37,884 bases of DNA, taken from Candidatus Bathyarchaeota archaeon (GTDB lineage Archaea > Thermoproteota > Bathyarchaeia > 40CM-2-53-6 > RBG-13-38-9). The stretch lies in NCBI GenBank assembly GCA_018396915.1, contig JAGTRD010000006.1, positions 8,128 to 46,011 of the forward strand, read 5' to 3'. The position numbers and the translations under genes are program-made. Below the pieces are notes generated by a model. The model was not told where the DNA came from. It made no database searches and worked only from the letters and a program-made list of their open reading frames with translations. Within the stretch, counting starts at the first letter, position 1. Each line of letters opens with the position of its first letter. Shown piece by piece: positions 33,494-37,884 of the stretch.

Positions 33494-34348
33494 ATGTACG
33501 GTGAGGTATTGGCCGTTACCGCTGCAATTCTTTGGGCTGCCTCAATGGTCTCTGCGGCTGGCACACTCAAATATGTTGACCCTCTCTGCGCTAACACTAT
33601 AAAGATACTATTCGGAGCTTTATCTATGTTGCCGATAGCGCTTATCATGTCTTGGTCAGGGGATCTATTCAACTTCGACATTACCGGAGTTCTCTTTGTC
33701 ATTGCAGCTGCGATGATAGGTATTGGGATGGGAGATACATATTTGCTGAAGAGCACAACTTACATTGGAATGTCAAGGGCATATACAATAGCTTACTCAT
33801 ATCCTATTTTCACCATGTTCCTTGCAACTCTTTTTCTCGGCGAGTCTTTCCACTATCGACATTTGATAGGATCTATCCTAATATTTCTTGGAGTCGCGAA
33901 TGCACTTTCTGCGAGGAGTATGGTGGTTGGAGATAGAAGGAGGGTTGGCTTCATATATTCCATGGCGGCTTCCTTATCGTGGGCTTTAGGTACGGTGCTG
34001 GTTACTCAGGGTGTGAAAAGTGTAAATATAGTATTAGCCAACACGATTCGTTATCCAATAGTCTTTCTGACATTACTTCCAGTAATGTTTTCCAGGGGTG
34101 GGAGAATGGGTTTGAACAGGAGGAATTTAGGGTTGCTAGTTTTCTCAGGGATATTGGGGATGACTCTTGGAGGCATAATATTTCTACATAGCGTCCAGTT
34201 GATAGGGGCCTCTAAGGCGGCTCCTTTAAGCTCATCATCCCCATTCTGGGCATCAATACTGTCGAGCGCATTCCTTAAGGAAAAGTTAACATTAAGAATT
34301 CTTGCCTCCACAATATTGGTCCTCGCCGGAATATTCTTCCTCTTTTAG
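33494..34348 (+). CDS. EamA/DMT-family transporter
   Basis: A 284-residue membrane protein of two EamA repeats with ten hydrophobic helices in all. Conserved landmarks are EVLAVTAAILWAASMVS at the start, RAYTIAYSYPIFTMFLATLFLGE closing the first repeat, and KAAPLSSSSPFWASILSSAFLKEKLT closing the second. The frame begins at TTG 33479 but ATG 33494 has GGAGG eight bases upstream and is preferred. Substrate unknown. Confidence 0.87.
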   Translation: MYGEVLAVTAAILWAASMVSAAGTLKYVDPLCANTIKILFGALSMLPIALIMSWSGDLFNFDITGVLFVIAAAMIGIGMGDTYLLKSTTYIGMSRAYTIAYSYPIFTMFLATLFLGESFHYRHLIGSILIFLGVANALSARSMVVGDRRRVGFIYSMAASLSWALGTVLVTQGVKSVNIVLANTIRYPIVFLTLLPVMFSRGGRMGLNRRNLGLLVFSGILGMTLGGIIFLHSVQLIGASKAAPLSSSSPFWASILSSAFLKEKLTLRILASTILVLAGIFFLF

Positions 34349-34452
34349 ACGTATTCCTCCACTCAACAACAAGAAATCTTAGGATACTTGCAGGATGATT
34401 TTGAGATTCAATGCAGGAGCTCATTTGGGAGGCGATGCGTGTCTGAATGATA

Positions 34453-34872
34453 TTATCTGAGGATCATGAATGATGCCCCTGCCTTAGCGAGAAGCCTGTT
34501 CTCACCATCGAGAATATCAGCCTCAGCTGTCACTATGTGTCGACCCTTCCTAACAATCCTTGCAACCGTATAGATCTCACCCTCCTTGATAGACCTCAAG
34601 TATCGCATATTCATCTCGATTGTTGTGGTCGATTCTCCCTCATCAAGATTGGCTAAGACTACATGTGCCATCGCCTCATCCGCGATGGTGGCCAATACGC
34701 CGCCTGCAACTATGCCAGCTCCTTGAATGAACCCGTGCCTAACAGGTAATCTTAGTCTAGCTCTCTCAGAATTTATCTCCTCCACAACGACTCCGAGATA
34801 ATTGAAGAGGGGGTTAACCGTCTGGCTTGGCACCCTGACTTTGCAGAGATAATCTTTGATCTCCATAAGCAC
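34453..34872 (-). CDS. PaaI-type hotdog-fold thioesterase
   Basis: A 139-residue single hotdog domain. NPLFNYLGVVVEEINSERA and HGFIQGAGIVAGGVLATIADEAMAH carry the family's catalytic-loop pattern (HGxxxGG then TxxDxAxA), with Ile and Gln in place of the usual residues after Phe. TIEMNMRYLRSIKEGEI is the next conserved strand. It hydrolyses acyl-CoA thioesters. Single gene; no operon partner. Confidence 0.87.
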   Translation of the reverse strand: MLMEIKDYLCKVRVPSQTVNPLFNYLGVVVEEINSERARLRLPVRHGFIQGAGIVAGGVLATIADEAMAHVVLANLDEGESTTTIEMNMRYLRSIKEGEIYTVARIVRKGRHIVTAEADILDGENRLLAKAGASFMILR

Positions 34873-35015
34873 CTACACCAAACCTTTCAAGACTTTTAGA
34901 GATGCCAAACGATCTACGTAGAAGCTTCAACATATAAATTGAGTGTCACTATTTAGGCTAAGATTCAATGTTACATCATCGCATAATATGTGTTAGTAAT
35001 AGGTTGCTGAAGTGG

Positions 35016-35153
35016 TGCGGCCGCCGGGATTCGAACCCGGGCTGTTGGCTCTCCCCAGTTGCATCGACCGTGGAAGGCCAATGTCCTAGACCAGGTTGTC
35101 CTGTGGTCTCTTTCATACCTTGTTCTTCAGATGCACATCTAGACTACGGCCGC
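35016..35153 (-). tRNA. tRNA-Gly(UCC) with introns in the D-loop and the anticodon loop
   Basis: Acceptor GCGGCCG (35147-35153) pairs with CGGCCGC (35017-35023), discriminator A at 35016. The T-arm CCGGG-TTCGAAT-CCCGG is canonical. The anticodon stem UUGGC (35077-35081) pairs with GCCAA (35045-35049), and the loop begins CUUCCA, so the anticodon is UCC. A 20-nt intron (35051-35070) follows position 37; its GGGAG end pairs with the anticodon CUUCC, as in bulge-helix-bulge precursors. A second insert of 43 nt (about 35096-35138) splits the D-loop between AG and CCUGG; once removed, the D-loop AGCCUGGUCUA matches archaeal tRNA-Gly and the other glycine tRNA here. The outer borders of the D-loop insert may shift by a base or two. 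Confidence 0.85.
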
Positions 35154-35340
35154 TCATCAATATTTTTACTTCCATCAATAAATTGTTTTGCTGTCCATTC
35201 GTCAAACCTATTCTTGCCGTGTTGGAGGCCCTCCCACGGTTACTTTTCACATTGGAACGTTTGCTTATAGAGATGTTTAATTATGAATGTTTGTAGAAAA
35301 GTTTTGTTGAGCCATGGTGCATGGTTGGTGTTGATGATAA

Positions 35341-35814
35341 TTGGCTGAAAGGAAGCTGAGATTCAGGATTAAACGTGGAGAGTATGAGGTTGAGCTTGAG
35401 GGTGACTTCGATTATGTGAGGGAACGTTTCGAGAGATTAATGGAGAACTTCCCCCAAGAGGGCAAGATCCAAGTGGCTTCAGGGTTGGAAGATGTCTCAA
35501 GGTCTGATTTGCTGAGAGGCATAGTTGAATTCAGCGAGGAGGGGAAGCCTAGACTCACTGTTCCAGTAGACTCATTGAAGGCGAAGGAGGCTTTGGCTCT
35601 CATCCTCTATGCGACCAGACCTGCGGCTGTTGAGTGTGTTGAGTTGAGTGGACTCCTCAGTTCGAGCTGGAAGACTATGAAGCCTGAGGCTGTCAGGGCT
35701 AGGGCTAGTGAGTTGAGGAGGGAAGGGTTGCTTGTGGCTGATGATGGGCGGTATACGTTATCTGGGGCTGGTGTGCAATGGGTTGAGAGCCAGATTCTTC
35801 CAAGATTAAGATAG
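35341..35814 (+). CDS. Winged-helix protein, paralog 1 of 4
   Basis: A 157-residue protein, start TTG. Three parts can be seen: an N-terminal beta-rich module (RFRIKRGEYEVELEGDFDYV, residues 5-24) followed by an amphipathic helix, a middle linker leading to RLTVPVDSLKAKEALALIL, and a C-terminal winged helix (from about 95) ending VRARASELRREGLLVADDGRYTLSGAGVQWVE. It shares this plan with the next three genes, so they are tandem paralogs. There is no known enzyme motif. DNA binding is inferred from the winged-helix pattern; the biological target is unknown. Confidence 0.7.
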   Translation: MAERKLRFRIKRGEYEVELEGDFDYVRERFERLMENFPQEGKIQVASGLEDVSRSDLLRGIVEFSEEGKPRLTVPVDSLKAKEALALILYATRPAAVECVELSGLLSSSWKTMKPEAVRARASELRREGLLVADDGRYTLSGAGVQWVESQILPRLR

Positions 35815-35816
35815 TT

Positions 35817-35838
35817 TAACGTATACGTTACGTTAACG
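35817..35838. promoter_or_regulatory. Palindromic operator candidate between paralogs 1 and 2
   Basis: TAACGTATACGTTA (35817-35830) is a perfect 14-bp palindrome, followed at once by the perfect 8-bp palindrome CGTTAACG (35831-35838). Both share the core half-site CGTTA/TAACG. They lie 19 bases upstream of the TATA box of paralog 2, where a repressor or activator of that promoter would be expected. The neighbouring winged-helix proteins are natural candidates to bind here. Confidence 0.55.
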
Positions 35839-35857
35839 GCATACTTTTCAGATATCC

Positions 35858-35864
35858 TTATATA
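35858..35864 (+). promoter_or_regulatory. TATA box of winged-helix paralog 2
   Basis: TTATATA lies 33-39 bases before the TTG start of paralog 2 (35897), placing transcription start close to the start codon, so the message would be leaderless or nearly so. Confidence 0.5.
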
Positions 35865-35896
35865 CCAACATTGTATAAAGTAACATTTGAACCGTC

Positions 35897-36370
35897 TTGA
35901 AAGTCAAGCTCATACTCCACAGAAGCTACGGAGACATCGAGCTCGAAGGGGAAAACTTCGACGAATTGATAGATAGATTAAAAGAGTTTCCAGAATGGCT
36001 GGAGGTAATAGACAGCATAATCTCATCCCAATCTACGGTGGTCAGCGAGAAAGATATTCTCTCAGGAATAGTCCAGGTTACAAGTGAGGGCCCGGTACTG
36101 ACAGTATCAAGGGACAAATTGACCGACAGAGAAGCGGTGGCCTTACTGCTCTATGCGATGGACCCGAAGGGCCTCAGACCCAGAGAATTGAGCAGACTCC
36201 TGAGCCTCAGCGGGTTCCTCTCAGTAGGGTTCGCAAGTAGGCTGAGCGAACTGAAGAGAGAAGGCCTGACCTACAGGGAAGGGGACGTATACAAACTGAC
36301 GGTAGCAGGTAAGAACTGGGTGGAGAAGACGGTTAAAACGATCAAGTATGGTGGAACACCTGTTGAGTGA
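35897..36370 (+). CDS. Winged-helix protein, paralog 2 of 4
   Basis: A 157-residue protein with the same plan as paralog 1: beta module (LILHRSYGDIELEGENFDE), helix, then PVLTVSRDKLTDREAVALLLYA, and a winged helix (PRELSRLLSLSGFLSVGFASRLSELKREGLTYREGDVYKLTVAG). Start TTG, preceded by the palindromic element and a TATA box, so it begins a transcription unit that also includes paralogs 3 and 4. Its end overlaps paralog 3 by 23 bases. Confidence 0.7.
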   Translation: MKVKLILHRSYGDIELEGENFDELIDRLKEFPEWLEVIDSIISSQSTVVSEKDILSGIVQVTSEGPVLTVSRDKLTDREAVALLLYAMDPKGLRPRELSRLLSLSGFLSVGFASRLSELKREGLTYREGDVYKLTVAGKNWVEKTVKTIKYGGTPVE

Positions 36371-36860
36371 TGAGAATCTTGTCGAGGTTCGAATCAGATA
36401 CAGAGACCTTGAGAAAACCGTGAGAGGAAACTCTAACGAGGTTATCCGTGAGGTTATAAACTTTCTATCCGAACATTTTCCCAAACTCGACCTCATATCA
36501 AAACTCACCCTCACAGTCGATGAGGAGCAACTACTAAACACCTGCTCAAAAATAATGAAGATCACACCTGAAGGAGTTGTAATAACAGTCCCAACTGAAA
36601 ACCTGACAGACCGTGAACTCATCCTCCTCCACCTACTCAAGACCCATACAGGCTACATCACAAAGAAGCTCGATACAGATAAGGCCATGATAGGCGACCT
36701 CATAGCCTACACCAGAAAACCAGCTGGAACAGTAGCTGGCAGGATAAGTGAAATGTGCACTGAAGGCTTGGTGGAGAGGATAGGTAAAGGTGAGTATCGA
36801 ATAACAACATACGGGCTTGACTATTTCATCAAGAACATCTACCCTAAACTATCATCTTGA
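36348..36860 (+). CDS. Winged-helix protein, paralog 3 of 4
   Basis: A 170-residue protein overlapping the end of paralog 2 by 23 bases. Beta module VEVRIRYRDLEKTVRGNSNE, a longer middle (FLSEHFPKLDLISKLTL ... GVVITVPTENLTDRELILLHLL), then a winged helix (IGDLIAYTRKPAGTVAGRISEMCTEGLVERIGKGEYRITTYG). The middle linker includes the pair of Thr/Asp residues shared with paralogs 2 and 4. No active site is recognisable. Confidence 0.7.
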   Translation: MVEHLLSDENLVEVRIRYRDLEKTVRGNSNEVIREVINFLSEHFPKLDLISKLTLTVDEEQLLNTCSKIMKITPEGVVITVPTENLTDRELILLHLLKTHTGYITKKLDTDKAMIGDLIAYTRKPAGTVAGRISEMCTEGLVERIGKGEYRITTYGLDYFIKNIYPKLSS

Positions 36861-36876
36861 AATGGTTGGTGGAGTT

Positions 36877-37401
36877 ATGAGTCAGACATCAAAATTGAGA
36901 GTTCAGATAGAGCATGGAGAATTTAAACATACGATAGAGGGTGAACCTGAGGAGGTCCTGAAGGCTATCAGTCACTATATCTCAGAAATATACCCGACAT
37001 TCGAAGTCGCATCTAAACTGATCTACAATCCAGACTATATGGCACTTTTAAGAGAGGTCTCAAACCTTGTAAAATTGACATCTGACGGTAAACCGTTACT
37101 TTTGAGGTCAGACTTATCGACCGACGAGGCTGCAGGTGTGATTCTCTTAGCCATCCAGATAGCCAATAGACTCGGCAAGAGAGATGGAGACGACGCGCAG
37201 ATAGAGGAGATATCTGCAACCATCGGTAAGGCGCCGAAGACAGTCCAAAACACCCTGACAGAGATGTGTAAAGCAGGGATCGTGGAGAGGGTTGGTAAAG
37301 GAAGCTACAGGCTCACCCTAGCCGGCGTCATGGAGATCCAGGAGACCATCAAAACACTGAAGGAAGGTTTGGAGAATTATGGCGCAGCTGGGTCGAACTA
37401 G
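36877..37401 (+). CDS. Winged-helix protein, paralog 4 of 4
   Basis: A 174-residue protein counted from ATG 36877, which has GGTGGAG just upstream; the frame is open from further left but the earlier Met codons lie inside paralog 3. It has the beta module (LRVQIEHGEFKHTIEGEPEE), helix SHYISEIYPTFEVASKLIY, DLSTDEAAGVILLAIQIA, and a winged helix (IEEISATIGKAPKTVQNTLTEMCKAGIVERVGKGSYRLTLAG). The GIVERVGKGSYR end is nearly the same as in paralog 3, indicating recent duplication or selection on the wing. Next downstream is the NurA-like gene. Confidence 0.7.
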   Translation: MSQTSKLRVQIEHGEFKHTIEGEPEEVLKAISHYISEIYPTFEVASKLIYNPDYMALLREVSNLVKLTSDGKPLLLRSDLSTDEAAGVILLAIQIANRLGKRDGDDAQIEEISATIGKAPKTVQNTLTEMCKAGIVERVGKGSYRLTLAGVMEIQETIKTLKEGLENYGAAGSN

Positions 37402-37402
37402 C

Positions 37403-37456
37403 CGCGGGAACTGCGGGTAGGTGCGGAGGCCGCAGGAGTTGGGGGGAACTCCCGCG
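37403..37456 (+). promoter_or_regulatory. GC-rich three-way-junction RNA upstream of the NurA-like gene
   Basis: Unlike the surrounding sequence, this 54-nt stretch is about three quarters G+C. It folds with no gap between helices: P1 CGCGG (37403-37407) with CCGCG (37452-37456), P2 CUGCGG (37411-37416) with CCGCAG (37430-37435), P3 GAGUU (37436-37440) with AACUC (37447-37451) closing a GGGGGG loop. The P2 terminal region can add GCGG/CCGC pairing. A ribosome-binding run GGGGGGAG (37458-37465) and TTG (37470) follow directly. This is the layout of a cis-acting leader controlling translation, or of a small RNA processed from the message. No known riboswitch is recognised. Confidence 0.5.
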
Positions 37457-37469
37457 AGGGGGGAGTAAA

Positions 37470-37884
37470 TTGACCTACCGCACCCACACTATAGAGTTTG
37501 AACATTCTAAGATAAGTAGATTACTGTTAGATGGATCCAGGGATACTCTCTTACCTAACTTCCTACTGGAATTAAGCAGTGAATCAATGAAAGGCCTGAA
37601 TGGGTTAGGGTTCAAGCCTAGGGACCTCACTGAGATGGAGGCAACTCTTGAAGAGGAGGTTCCTGAGCCGCCCGCAATCCAGTTAAAGGACGATAATTTA
37701 ATAGAGAGACCGACACCCATAGAGCCCGCCTTCGAGAAGTGTCCAGTCGTCGCTGTAGACGTATCAAGTATCAGGATAGGTGAATCGGAGCAGGGCCTAC
37801 TCTACTCTCTTAGAGGAGCGATTGTATGGAGAATCGGCTCCTCCTACAACTTTACCAGATGCGGACCCATAACATTCCACCTCA
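37470..37884 (+). CDS. NurA-like nuclease, N-terminal part
   Basis: The gene starts with TTG after GGGGGGAG and runs off the window; 138 codons are visible. After an N-terminal helical region (LLLDGSRDTLLPNFLLELSS), the sequence PVVAVDVSSIRIGE matches the metal-binding Asp strand of NurA nucleases, followed by GLLYSLRGAIVWRIG. NurA works with the HerA ATPase and Mre11-Rad50 in archaeal double-strand-break repair. HerA would be expected next but lies outside the window. The assignment rests on one motif and fold pattern, so it is moderate. Confidence 0.6.
   Translation, partial: MTYRTHTIEFEHSKISRLLLDGSRDTLLPNFLLELSSESMKGLNGLGFKPRDLTEMEATLEEEVPEPPAIQLKDDNLIERPTPIEPAFEKCPVVAVDVSSIRIGESEQGLLYSLRGAIVWRIGSSYNFTRCGPITFHL

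Noticed and set aside
1-37884. CRISPR arrays, insertion sequences, rRNA genes
   Set aside because: No regularly spaced repeats, no transposase, and no rRNA-like sequence were found on either strand.

Overview
The window looks like chromosomal DNA of an uncultured archaeon, most likely a Bathyarchaeia-type member of the Thermoproteota (TACK) lineage. The evidence is the archaeal C/D-box RNP pair FlpA-Nop5, Trm1, a UPF0216 protein, THEP1 NTPase, stand-alone Lrp/AsnC (RAM) and UspA proteins, archaeal TATA elements, GGAGGTG-type ribosome-binding sites, and tRNA genes with archaeal-style introns. The lineage call is inference; archaeal origin is well supported.

Layout. 1-6.1 kb is a dense information-processing and nucleotide block: the tail of an FtsJ/RlmE methyltransferase, trm1, THEP1, RNase HII, UPF0216, flpA, nop5 and pyrD. 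RNase HII is interrupted by a 21-nt element that fits a bulge-helix-bulge mini-intron. At 6.27 kb lies an intron-bearing tRNA-Gly. 6.4-8.1 kb is decayed: a frameshifted DNA methyltransferase, two overlapping tiny ORFs and a glyoxalase-family remnant. 8.1-18.2 kb is a cell-surface block: a CFI-box protein, a 1164-residue six-kelch-repeat protein, a MacB-type ABC exporter with a secreted partner, and a winged-helix regulator/membrane protein pair, with a GPN-loop GTPase in between. 18.3-24 kb holds a nucleoside hydrolase, a UroD-type methyltransferase with a corrinoid protein, a 13-residue lysine-rich micro-ORF, and a Tat-linked DUF362/NapG-like/NapH-like redox cluster. 24-30.2 kb holds a GNAT acetyltransferase, lipoate ligase, an ABC-2 exporter, and an APC permease with RAM and UspA proteins. 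30.4-33.3 kb is a split B12-dependent acyl-CoA mutase with its MeaB-type GTPase; its substrate-pocket residues are not those of methylmalonyl-CoA mutase. 33.5-34.9 kb has an EamA transporter and a hotdog thioesterase. At 35.0 kb is a tRNA-Gly(UCC) with two introns. 35.3-37.9 kb is a tandem array of four paralogous winged-helix proteins with a palindromic operator candidate, then a GC-rich three-way-junction RNA directly upstream of a NurA-like nuclease gene that runs off the window.

The best candidates for something new are the RNase HII mini-intron, the winged-helix array with NurA and its structured leader, the atypical acyl-CoA mutase, and the recurring non-AUG (AUA/AUC/AUU) starts.
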